DNA of 64,000 nucleotides from Noviherbaspirillum aridicola (GTDB lineage Bacteria; Pseudomonadota; Gammaproteobacteria; Burkholderiales; Burkholderiaceae_D). Shown here piece after piece: positions 17,002-25,017 of this stretch. How positions within the stretch are numbered: the first letter of the stretch is position 1; every line of letters starts with the position of its first letter. The stretch spans positions 62,001 to 126,000 of the forward strand of contig NZ_BPMK01000009.1 in assembly GCF_019656455.1 (NCBI RefSeq). Reading direction: 5' to 3'. The notes under the pieces were generated by a model that saw only the letters and a list, made by a program, of their open reading frames with translations, had not been told where the DNA came from and made no database searches. Both the position numbers and the translations under genes were made by a program.

Positions 17002-17142
17002 ACAGGGAGAAAGATACCGTCTCCCACACCCGCGCCATCTGAGACATCGCAACTCAAGCGGCCTTGCCTCGCGCGCCCGCGGCGGCGATACCACAGCTGG
17101 CGCGGCAAGCGATGCACTGCAGACATCCCTGCCACATCCCTT

Positions 17143-18633
17143 TCATGCCGTCATGTGGCGCGCCTGCCGTTTCGGCGCCGCGTCGGACTGCGGCTTTTCC
17201 CTGCGCGGCGGTCTCGACGCCTGTCCGGCATAGTCGCTGCCCACGAGCGCGGCGGCCTGTTGCGCACCCATGCCGCGCTCGACCAGCCATTGTTCCACCA
17301 GCAGCGCGAGACGATCGAGCGCGATGCGGTGCGTGGCATCGGTCCGGCGGTAGAGCCAGTCCGACAAGGCGAGGAACCCGGCGAACGGCGCATCGCCGAG
17401 CAGGACGGGAAGCGTATGGGCGAAGCGCCCGGAATTGGCAACCAGGTCCCAGTAGCGGGCGAAGCGCTGCAGGCGCTGCATGGTCGGGAAGTCGATGCGG
17501 TCGGTCGCCAGTATCGAATACGGCGGATGCGGATCGAACACCAGGCCGAAGGCCTGGGTATGGCGGATGATCGGCGTACCGCGCAGCCGCTTGAGTATGC
17601 CGAACTGGATTTCATGCGGCGCCAGCGCCACCAGCCGGTCGAAGCCCCGGCCGAAGCTGTCGATATCCTCCCCGGGCAGGCCGGCGATCAGGTCCACGTG
17701 CAGGTGGGCATGCGATTGCGTGCGCAGCCATTCAATGTTCTGCGCCGACTTGTCATTGTCCTGGCGGCGGCTGATCAGCGCCTGCACCTCGGGATTGAAG
17801 CTCTGGATGCCGATCTCGAACTGCAGCGTCCCCGGCGGAAATTGCCGGATCGCCTCCTTCAGGGCATCGGGCAGATGGTCCGGCACGAGCTCGAAGTGCG
17901 CGAACACCGGATCGTCCGGCGCGGCGGCCAGCTTGTCGAGGAAAAACTGCAGGATGCGCAGGCTGGCGCGCACATTCAGGTTGAAGGTGCGGTCGACGAA
18001 CTTGAACAGCCGCACGCCGCGCGCATGCAGGCTGTCCATCTCCCGCAGAAAGCGGTCGAGATCGAAGGGCCAGGCCGTCTTGTCCAGCGAGGACAGGCAG
18101 AACTCGCACTTGAATGGACAACCGCGGGAAGCCTCGACATAGACCGTCCGGTGCGCGATGTCCTGTTCGCTGTAGTACGCATACGGCAGGGCGATCTCAT
18201 CGAGCTTCGGCTGCACGCCTGCATGAATCTTCATCAGCGGCTGCGGGCCGTTGATGATCTGCCTGCACAGCTGCGGGAAGCTGACGTCGCCCCAGCCGGT
18301 GATCAGATAGTCCGCGAGGCGGACGATGTCCTGCTGCTCCGGCTCATGCGATACCTCGGGACCGCCGAGCACGATCCTGACCTGCGGCGCGACGCGCTTG
18401 AGCATCGCGACGACGCGCGCGGTTTCCTCGACGTTCCAGATGTAGACGCCAAAGCCGACGATCTGCGGCTGCGCCTCGAGCAGCCGCTCGACCACGTCCG
18501 CGGTCTTGGCGCCGATCACGAATTCCATGATCCGGGTCCGCGGCTGCAGCTCGCCCATGTTGGCGTAGAGATAGCGCAGGCCGAGCGAGGCGTGGGTGTA
18601 ACGGGCGTTGAGGGTGGCGAGGAGGATGGTCAT
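17143..18633 (-). CDS. B12-binding-domain radical SAM protein (DUF4080 type)
   Basis: 496 residues. The N-terminal cobalamin-binding-like Rossmann domain (about 1-140) includes IVGFGVYIWN and LGGPEVSHEP. The radical SAM domain has the cluster motif CPFKCEFC near residue 175 and continues with FVDRTFN and GIQSFNPE. The C-terminal part matches the DUF4080 arrangement. It would cleave S-adenosylmethionine at a 4Fe-4S cluster; the substrate is unknown. No canonical DxHxxG B12 motif is apparent, so cobalamin may be bound base-on or not at all. It stands alone, 250 bases from the divergent LuxR-type gene. Confidence 0.85.
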   Translation of the reverse strand: MTILLATLNARYTHASLGLRYLYANMGELQPRTRIMEFVIGAKTADVVERLLEAQPQIVGFGVYIWNVEETARVVAMLKRVAPQVRIVLGGPEVSHEPEQQDIVRLADYLITGWGDVSFPQLCRQIINGPQPLMKIHAGVQPKLDEIALPYAYYSEQDIAHRTVYVEASRGCPFKCEFCLSSLDKTAWPFDLDRFLREMDSLHARGVRLFKFVDRTFNLNVRASLRILQFFLDKLAAAPDDPVFAHFELVPDHLPDALKEAIRQFPPGTLQFEIGIQSFNPEVQALISRRQDNDKSAQNIEWLRTQSHAHLHVDLIAGLPGEDIDSFGRGFDRLVALAPHEIQFGILKRLRGTPIIRHTQAFGLVFDPHPPYSILATDRIDFPTMQRLQRFARYWDLVANSGRFAHTLPVLLGDAPFAGFLALSDWLYRRTDATHRIALDRLALLVEQWLVERGMGAQQAAALVGSDYAGQASRPPRREKPQSDAAPKRQARHMTA

Positions 18634-18743
18634 GGCGTGGCGGCGCGGAGGCGAGGAGGCATTCTACTGCCATCCCGGACTTCGGCCACGCGTCGGAGAA
18701 AAACCGACGGCGCCTCGAGCATCTGCGCGCCGAAGGGCCGGAA

Positions 18744-18759
18744 TCCCATATGTATGGGA
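18744..18759. promoter_or_regulatory. Perfect palindrome upstream of LuxR-type gene
   Basis: TCCCATA-TG-TATGGGA, a 16-base palindrome located 125 bases before the LuxR-type start and 111 bases before the radical SAM start. Position and symmetry fit an operator for a dimeric regulator, possibly autoregulation. No second copy was noticed nearby. Confidence 0.4.
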
Positions 18760-18883
18760 GACACTTTCCAGAGGCTTAGCGCTTATCCTTTCGACATGAC
18801 TGAAGACCCCAGGCTCCGCAACGGATATGGCGCGCGCGCCTCTCGCCGGTCTTCACGACGAAAACAATAGAACAGAGTCGAAA

Positions 18884-19885
18884 ATGGAAATCCCGAACAA
18901 GCTGCTGCTCGACATCTACGACAGTGCGCAGCACTGCGGCGTGAACGAGTACAACGAATATGCGCTGCGCACGCTGAAGAAAGTCCTGCATTTCGACTCC
19001 GCCGCGGTCGTGGATTTTTCAGTCACGGAGGAGCAGAAGCTTGTCATCCAGGGGCTGCATCTTCATGCGGCGCCACTTGAAAAGCTGCTCGACAGACCGA
19101 AAACCGTCGGCACCGAGATGCTCGACAAGAGCGGCGCGGTGCGCAGCCGCGACAAGATACTGACGAAGGCGCTCGCACGGCGGGGCAAGAGCGTCGTCGT
19201 CGACATCGCCGAGTCGTTCTCCGACCCGACGATACTCCGCTATTGCCGCAAGTACGACACCGCGCACTCGCTGACGTTTATCGCGGGGCAGACGCCGGCC
19301 GGATCGATACCGGCCGTCGCGCTGTGGCGGGCGACCCGAAAAAACGCCTACACGGATGCGCACGGTGCCGCCGCCGATCTCTTGCTGCCGCACCTCGTCC
19401 ATGGCAACCAGATCAACAAGCGCCTCGCCTTGTCTTCCTCCAGCAAACCCGTCGGCCGCTCCGTCGCGTTTGCCACCCCGGACGGCGTCCTGTATCTGGT
19501 CGAACCCGAGGTCATCCGATTGCTGCAGCGCGAGTGGAGCCAGTGGACGCCTCCATTTCTGCCGTCGGTCCTGATGGACGCCCTCAGGCAGGACAGAGAG
19601 ATGGTCTATGCGGGGCGGGCGATTTCCGTGCGGGCCTCGCTGCAGGCCCATGCGATCTGCCTCGTGATCACCGCGCATGAGCGCGAGACGCCGGCACTGA
19701 CGCGCGCGGAACAGCGAGTGGCAAGCCTGGCCGCACAGGGATTGCAGTACAAGGAAATCGCCCAGCTGCTCGGCGTGTCGCCGGCAACGATACGCAACCA
19801 GCTGCATTCGGCCTACAGCAAGCTGGGCGTTTCAAACAAGACGTCGCTTGCCGGCGTCCTTCAATCCCTGCGCCAATCCACCTGA
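18884..19885 (+). CDS. LuxR-family transcriptional regulator with N-terminal sensor-like domain
   Basis: 333 residues. The C-terminal GerE helix-turn-helix (about 270-330) is clear: LTRAEQRVASLAAQGLQYKE, then LLGVSPATIRNQL and AYSKLGVSNKTSLAGVL. The N-terminal 240 residues look like a GAF/PAS-type sensory region but contain no autoinducer-binding signature I can identify (no WxxxYxxxxYxxxDP-like block). The ATG at 18884 follows AGAGTCGAAA with modest Shine-Dalgarno. A 16-base palindrome lies 125 bases upstream. The next gene in the same direction, 135 bases on, encodes a lipoprotein that it might control. Confidence 0.82.
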   Translation: MEIPNKLLLDIYDSAQHCGVNEYNEYALRTLKKVLHFDSAAVVDFSVTEEQKLVIQGLHLHAAPLEKLLDRPKTVGTEMLDKSGAVRSRDKILTKALARRGKSVVVDIAESFSDPTILRYCRKYDTAHSLTFIAGQTPAGSIPAVALWRATRKNAYTDAHGAAADLLLPHLVHGNQINKRLALSSSSKPVGRSVAFATPDGVLYLVEPEVIRLLQREWSQWTPPFLPSVLMDALRQDREMVYAGRAISVRASLQAHAICLVITAHERETPALTRAEQRVASLAAQGLQYKEIAQLLGVSPATIRNQLHSAYSKLGVSNKTSLAGVLQSLRQST

Positions 19886-20020
19886 TCCCGCCGCATGGAA
19901 CATTCGTTCTATGGTTGTTCTATTTATCAACACTTAGTATTGGAAAGAATCAAAGCCACTCTGCGGCGGCGGCCTGGCTTCGCGAGCATTCCTTCCTCAA
20001 CCAATCGATAGATAACAACC

Positions 20021-21190
20021 ATGCGTAAAGTTTCAGCACTCGCTCTTCTTCCTCTGTTCCTGGCTGCTTGCGGTGGCGGCGGAGGTGGCGGTAATGACGA
20101 CGCCGGCGGCACCGGCGACACCGGCGGCGCCTCGAACCCGGCACCGAGCGAAACCGTTGCCGCCAGCTCCGCCGCCGTCGTGGCCCAGCTCGATGCAAAG
20201 CCCGTCAGCGGCACGAGCGCCACCGTGCAGGCTTATGACCTGACCGCGGACATCGGCGACACCTGGCGCCTGCTGCTGAATCAGGACGGCACATTCACCG
20301 TCAAGGTGCTGGCGACGCAGTATGGCCTGACCGACATCACCGGCACTTATTCGCAGACCACGCAGGGCAGCTTCGTCACCTTCACCGGCGCGAACAACAG
20401 CTTCGTCGTCACGCTGGACAAGCGCACCAGCACGATAGTCGGCACGATGACGATCCAGGGCAAGAAATCGTCGGTCGTCGGCACCGGCTATGCCATCCCG
20501 GCGAGCCTGAGCAAGCTGGCGGGCGACTATGTGTACTTCGGCTCCACGCGCAATGCAGTCGGCGGCGCCGATTCCGGCGTGATCGGCGGCAGCTTCCGGA
20601 TTGCCGAGAACGGCACGGATGTCACGCTGTGCGATGGCGGCCTGATCAATGCGAGCGGCAACTGCGATTCGATCGACGGCGTGTCGGCGAACGTGCGTGT
20701 AAGCCTGACGCTGGCAAAGGACAGCACCAGCGACATCACCCGTATCAAACTCGGCAGCGAGAATTTCGGCATCGTCAGCCTGCAGGCCGGCGACCGCGGG
20801 CCGGTGTTGGTGATTGACCGTTTCGGCACGAGCGGAGGTGTGGCGCGCACCGGCGCGCTGTACGCGGTCAAGCAACAGGCGCTCAAGGGAAATGAGGCCG
20901 ACGGCACATGGGAATGCTCGTACCTGGGAACCAAGCTTTTCACCGTCGTCGCGAACGGAAACTCGATGAAGGCAACCGGAACCAATGGCGACAGCACGTC
21001 GGAAACCTTCCACTACAACAAGGTGGTCGGCACCAGTGCCAACGGCTTTATCACCTCGGTGGCGCAGGGCGACAGCTTGACGGAAGGCGTGGTATTCCTG
21101 CCGCTGTCTTCCAGCCTGGCCGTGGTCGAACTTGACGGATACGGTTCGGATCCGTTCGACGCCGCAGCCGTCTGCCGCCCGAAGAACTGA
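20021..21190 (+). CDS. Lipoprotein of unknown function, beta-rich
   Basis: 389 residues. The 16-residue leader ends in the lipobox LFLAAC, and the cysteine is followed by seven glycines and an acidic linker. The remainder is rich in T, S, G and V with alternating pattern, suggesting beta-sandwich or barrel folding, and has four late cysteines (LCDGG, GNCDS, WECSY, AVCRP) that could pair. I do not recognise the family. A rho-independent terminator follows the stop by about ten bases. It shares the Cys-Gly7 anchor style with the lipoproteins at 7167 and 58619 but no obvious sequence beyond that. Confidence 0.75.
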   Translation: MRKVSALALLPLFLAACGGGGGGGNDDAGGTGDTGGASNPAPSETVAASSAAVVAQLDAKPVSGTSATVQAYDLTADIGDTWRLLLNQDGTFTVKVLATQYGLTDITGTYSQTTQGSFVTFTGANNSFVVTLDKRTSTIVGTMTIQGKKSSVVGTGYAIPASLSKLAGDYVYFGSTRNAVGGADSGVIGGSFRIAENGTDVTLCDGGLINASGNCDSIDGVSANVRVSLTLAKDSTSDITRIKLGSENFGIVSLQAGDRGPVLVIDRFGTSGGVARTGALYAVKQQALKGNEADGTWECSYLGTKLFTVVANGNSMKATGTNGDSTSETFHYNKVVGTSANGFITSVAQGDSLTEGVVFLPLSSSLAVVELDGYGSDPFDAAAVCRPKN

Positions 21191-21193
21191 TGC

Positions 21194-21222
21194 AAAAAAG
21201 GGCGGGGAAAATCCCGCCCTTC
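21194..21222. terminator. Bidirectional intrinsic terminator
   Basis: GGGCGGG (21200-21206), loop GAAAAT, CCCGCCC (21213-21219). Leftward the stem is followed by six T, a strong terminator for the acyl-CoA ligase gene; rightward by TTCT, weaker, for the lipoprotein gene. Confidence 0.85.
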
Positions 21223-21293
21223 TCCGTGTCTCCTCCCGAAGCGCGCCCGGCATTGCGCCGGGCCATGCGACCGGGAGATCGAGGCGCGGCGCC

Positions 21294-22952
21294 CTACTTC
21301 GCCATTTCCTTTTCCTGCAGCGCCCGCCACATCACCTTGCCGGTGGCCGACTTCGGCAGCGTGTCGACAAACTCCACCATCTTCGGCACCTTGTAGGCGG
21401 CCATTTTCTCCTGTGCCCACCTGATGATGTCTTCCTCGCCGGCTTCCGCGCCCGGGCGCTTCACCACCACGGCCTTGACCGTCTCGCCGCGATAGGGATC
21501 GCGCGCCGCGATGATGCAGCATTCCTGCACCGCCGGATGCTGGTACATCATCGACTCGACCTCCGCCGGCCAGACCTTGAAGCCGCTGGCGTTGATCATC
21601 CGCTTGAGACGGTCGGTGAAGAAGAAGAAACCTTCCTCGTCCATGTAGCCGAGGTCGCCGGAGCGGAAGAAGCGCTTGCCGTCGAGTTCGGCAAAGGATT
21701 CTTCCGTCTTCTTCGGGTCGTTCCAGTAGCCCTGGAACACCTGCGGTCCGTGCAGCCAGATCTCGCCGACTTCACCCTGCGGCAGTTCCTTGAGCGTGAC
21801 CGGGTCGACGATGCGCGCATCGACGTTCAGGTAGGGCACGCCGAGGCACTGCTGTTTCATCCGGTTGGGCGGATTGACGTGGGTGGCGGCCATGGTCTCG
21901 GACAGGCCGTAGCCTTCCATGTACTGCTGGCCGGTGAGGTCGAGCATCTTCTGCGCGATCGCGGCCGGCATCGCGGCGCCGCCGCCGGAGATGCGGCGCA
22001 GGCCGGAGATGTCGTACTCCGGCAGCCGGGGGTTGGACAGGAAGTCGATCATCATGGTCGGGATCAGCGTCCAGGTGGTCACCTTGTAGCGGGTGATCAG
22101 CTGGCCGGCGACATCGCGGTCCCAGCGCGGCAGCACGACGATGGCGCCGCCGGTATAGATCATCGCGTTCATCACCGACTGCATGCCGGTCACATGGAAG
22201 AACGGCAGCACCGCGAGCGTGACATGGTCGGGCGCCATCGGCCCGGACCAGGTCGGACTGGCGACGGCATTGAACATCACCGAGCGGTGGGTATGGATGC
22301 AGCCCTTGGGCTTGCCGGTGGTGCCGGATGTATAGGGCATGCAGGCGAGGTCGTCCGGACCGGCGAGATGCGGACCGGGCGCCTGTCCGGCGGCGAGCGC
22401 CTGCTGCCAGGACACCACGCCCGGCGCCTCGGGCACCGCGTACGGCGCGCGCACGAAGTCCGGCACCGCCAGCTCGGTCGGCGCGCGCAGATAGTCTGAA
22501 TAGGCGCCCACCACCGCATGCTGCAGGCTGCCCTGCCCGACCAGCGGCGCGACGCGCGCAAAGATCTCCTGCGACGCGACGACCGCCTTGGCACCGCTAT
22601 CGGAAATGTAGTGCTGCAGCTCGTCGGTCATCAGCATCGGGTTGACCGGCACCACCATCGCGTCGGCGCGCATGATCGCGTAGTAGGCGATGATGAACTG
22701 CGGGCTGTTCTGCATGTCGAGCAGCACCCGGTCGCCGCGCTGGATGCCGCATTTCTGCTGCAGGTAGCCCGCCAGCGCGAGCACGTCCTGATGCACCTGC
22801 GCGTAGGTGAGCACCGTGTCGTAGAAGATGATCGCGGGACGCTGCGGATAGCGCATCGCGGAGACCTGCAGATTGACGTAGACGCTGGTGTCGGGGGTGG
22901 AGATGGCGTGCGGCATGCCTGCCGGCCAGTGGGCGTAGTGAGTCGTGTTCAT
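21294..22952 (-). CDS. Acyl-CoA ligase (AMP-forming, long-chain fatty acid type)
   Basis: 552-residue member of the ANL superfamily. The AMP-binding P-loop is YTSGTTGKPKG, followed by the adenylation motif YGLSETMAAT, the RSGDLGY core and the hinge region DRLKRMINASGFKVWP. The C-terminal lysine motif is LPKSATGKVMWR. It activates a carboxylic acid to acyl-AMP and then acyl-CoA; the chain length preferred is not readable, though the overall form resembles FadD-like medium or long chain enzymes. GGAG lies eight bases before the ATG at 22952. It is divergent from the patatin gene, 254 bases away. Confidence 0.92.
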   Translation of the reverse strand: MNTTHYAHWPAGMPHAISTPDTSVYVNLQVSAMRYPQRPAIIFYDTVLTYAQVHQDVLALAGYLQQKCGIQRGDRVLLDMQNSPQFIIAYYAIMRADAMVVPVNPMLMTDELQHYISDSGAKAVVASQEIFARVAPLVGQGSLQHAVVGAYSDYLRAPTELAVPDFVRAPYAVPEAPGVVSWQQALAAGQAPGPHLAGPDDLACMPYTSGTTGKPKGCIHTHRSVMFNAVASPTWSGPMAPDHVTLAVLPFFHVTGMQSVMNAMIYTGGAIVVLPRWDRDVAGQLITRYKVTTWTLIPTMMIDFLSNPRLPEYDISGLRRISGGGAAMPAAIAQKMLDLTGQQYMEGYGLSETMAATHVNPPNRMKQQCLGVPYLNVDARIVDPVTLKELPQGEVGEIWLHGPQVFQGYWNDPKKTEESFAELDGKRFFRSGDLGYMDEEGFFFFTDRLKRMINASGFKVWPAEVESMMYQHPAVQECCIIAARDPYRGETVKAVVVKRPGAEAGEEDIIRWAQEKMAAYKVPKMVEFVDTLPKSATGKVMWRALQEKEMAK

Positions 22953-23206
22953 TTGTCTCCGGCTGTGGTTGTTGTAATGGCGAAAGTCATTATAGGCCGG
23001 CTCCTTGCGTCATGCAGGGCCCGCCGGGGAGCGGGTATTTTGCCTGCCGGCTGCATTTCCCGGGACGCCGCCGGCGGCGGATTTGATCCCGGCCAAGAAA
23101 GCGTGGCTGGCCGCGTTCCGGAGCGCCGTTTCATGCTGCACTGCGGGAACCAAAGCGCGCGGCGCTTGCCTGATTCCTCCAGCATCGCCACCGTCCGGGG
23201 GACCGC

Positions 23207-24358
23207 ATGCCTTTCTCTGTCACATCCATCGGCCATCGTCCGCGCGTCGCGCTCGTGCTGCAGGGCGGCGGCGCGCTCGGCGCCTACCAGGCCGGCGTCT
23301 ACCAGGCCATGCATGAGCACGGGCTGGAGCCGGACTGGGTCGTGGGCACCTCCATCGGCGCGATCAATGCCGCCCTCATCGCCGGCAACGAGGGCGCGCG
23401 CCGGGTGGAGAAACTCAAGACTTTCTGGGACGAGGTGGCGTACCGCGACCTGCTCGACATGCGCCGCGTACCCGACAGCGTGCGCCGTCTCAACATCCTG
23501 CTCACCACCTTCAGCGCATTCGCCACCGGCGTGCCGGGCTTCTACGCGCCGCGCTGGGCCAGCCCCTTCGCCTTCGGCCTGCCGGTGGCGCCGGAGGAGG
23601 CGAGCTTCTACGACACGCGCGCGCTGGAGGACACGCTGTCGCGGCTGGTCGACTTCGACTGCCTCAATTCCGCCAGCGGCATCCGCATCACGGTCAGCGC
23701 CATCAGAGTCACCTGCGGCCGGCTCGAGAATTTCGACAGCGCGCGGCGCCGGGTCGGGCTGGCGCATGTGATGGCGAGCGGCGCGCTGCCGCCCGGCCTG
23801 CCGCCGGTGCGCGTCGACGGCGAACTGTACTGGGACGGCGGGTTGTATTCGAATACGCCGCTGGAGACAGTGCTGACCGACGAGCCGCGTACCGATACCG
23901 TCTGCTTCATGGTCGACCTGTGGAGCGCGGAAGGGCCGGAGCCGGCCACGCTGGAACAGGTGCACACCCGGCAAAAGGATGTGATGTATGCCTCGCGCTC
24001 GCGCCGGCATATCGATGCCTACCTGCGCGGCCACCGGTTGCGCCGCCTGATCCGCATGCTGCGCGAGAAGCTGCCCGAGGGCGCGCTGTCGGAAGCGGAA
24101 CTGCGCGAGCTCGACAGCGTGGGACGCGACACCACCATGCAGATCGTGCGGCTGGCCTATGCGGGACGCGACTGGCAGATGGCGTCGAAGGACATCAATT
24201 TCTCGCGCGGCTCCATCGAGTGGCGCTGGGACCAGGGCTACCGCGACGCGCTGCGTGCGATCGAGGACGGCGCCTGGCGGCGGCCGGCACCGGAGGGCGC
24301 GGGCGTGCTGGTGCATGAGATGACGCCCGAGGGCCACGTCAACCGGCTGTCCGGCTGA
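23207..24358 (+). CDS. Patatin-like phospholipase with C-terminal DUF3734
   Basis: 383 residues. The oxyanion hole QGGGALGAYQAG, nucleophile GTSIG and catalytic aspartate in DGGLYSNTP are all present, giving a complete Ser-Asp dyad. The C-terminal 120 residues, including HIDAYLRGHRLRRL, fit DUF3734. There is no signal peptide, so it is probably cytosolic or membrane-associated. Expected activity is lipid acyl hydrolase. GGGGGA precedes the ATG. The divergent acyl-CoA ligase could use the released fatty acids, which would make the pair a lipid turnover set; this is inference from neighbourhood. Confidence 0.9.
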   Translation: MPFSVTSIGHRPRVALVLQGGGALGAYQAGVYQAMHEHGLEPDWVVGTSIGAINAALIAGNEGARRVEKLKTFWDEVAYRDLLDMRRVPDSVRRLNILLTTFSAFATGVPGFYAPRWASPFAFGLPVAPEEASFYDTRALEDTLSRLVDFDCLNSASGIRITVSAIRVTCGRLENFDSARRRVGLAHVMASGALPPGLPPVRVDGELYWDGGLYSNTPLETVLTDEPRTDTVCFMVDLWSAEGPEPATLEQVHTRQKDVMYASRSRRHIDAYLRGHRLRRLIRMLREKLPEGALSEAELRELDSVGRDTTMQIVRLAYAGRDWQMASKDINFSRGSIEWRWDQGYRDALRAIEDGAWRRPAPEGAGVLVHEMTPEGHVNRLSG

Positions 24359-24402
24359 ACGCCCGGGCCCGCGGGCGCATGAATCCGACAAGGAGAAGAA
24401 CC

Positions 24403-25011
24403 ATGAAGCTCTATTTCGCCACCGGCACCTGCGCGCTGTCGCCGCACATCGCGCTGCTGGAAGCGGGCCTGCCGTTCGATGCCGAAAAGGTGGATCTGCA
24501 GACCAAGAAAACCGCCGACGGCGCCGACTACAATGCCATCAATCCCAAGGGTTATGTGCCCGCGCTCGTGCTCGACAACGGCGAGGTGCTGACCGAAGGC
24601 CCCGCCATCGTGCAGTACGTCGCCGACCAGGTGCCGGAGCGCGGACTGGCGCCGCCTCCCGGCAGCTTCGAACGCTACCGGCTGGCGGAGTGGCTCAATT
24701 TCATCTCCACCGAAATCCACAAGACCTTCTCCGGCTTCTTCAAGCCCGACGTCCCCGAGGAAACCAGGCAGGGTCTGCTGGCGCAGCTCGGCAAGCGCTT
24801 CGACCACGCGGATCGGCAGCTGCAGGGGCGCGAGTACCTGATGGGCGACTTCACGGTGGCCGACGGCTATCTGTTCACCGTGCTCGCATGGACCAGGCCG
24901 CTGAAGATCGACCTGTCGCGCTGGCCCAATCTGCAGGCCTATCTGCAGCGGGTGGGCGCGCGGCCCGCGGTGCACGCGGCGATGGTGGCGGAAGGCCTGA
25001 TCAAGGGCTGA
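24403..25011 (+). CDS. Glutathione S-transferase, beta class
   Basis: 202-residue GST. The N-terminal thioredoxin fold has Cys10 in GTCALSPHIAL, the beta-class catalytic cysteine, and the cis-proline segment GYVPALV followed by TEGPAIVQY. The helical C-terminal domain contains FTVADGYLF. Strong Shine-Dalgarno AGGAGAAG precedes ATG 24403. It sits 44 bases after the patatin gene. A second GST of the same class is at 49522 in this window. Confidence 0.93.
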   Translation: MKLYFATGTCALSPHIALLEAGLPFDAEKVDLQTKKTADGADYNAINPKGYVPALVLDNGEVLTEGPAIVQYVADQVPERGLAPPPGSFERYRLAEWLNFISTEIHKTFSGFFKPDVPEETRQGLLAQLGKRFDHADRQLQGREYLMGDFTVADGYLFTVLAWTRPLKIDLSRWPNLQAYLQRVGARPAVHAAMVAEGLIKG

Positions 25012-25017
25012 GTCCCC

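Noticed and set aside
15916-17094. Upstream extension of the response-regulator frame to 17094
   Set aside because: The extension would run through the SDR gene and the tRNA in another frame. The receiver domain starts cleanly at ATG 15915, which overlaps the SDR stop.
22518-23771. Plus-strand frame running from opposite the acyl-CoA ligase into the patatin gene
   Set aside because: It overlaps two well-defined genes in wrong frames. The patatin motifs are in the frame starting at 23207.
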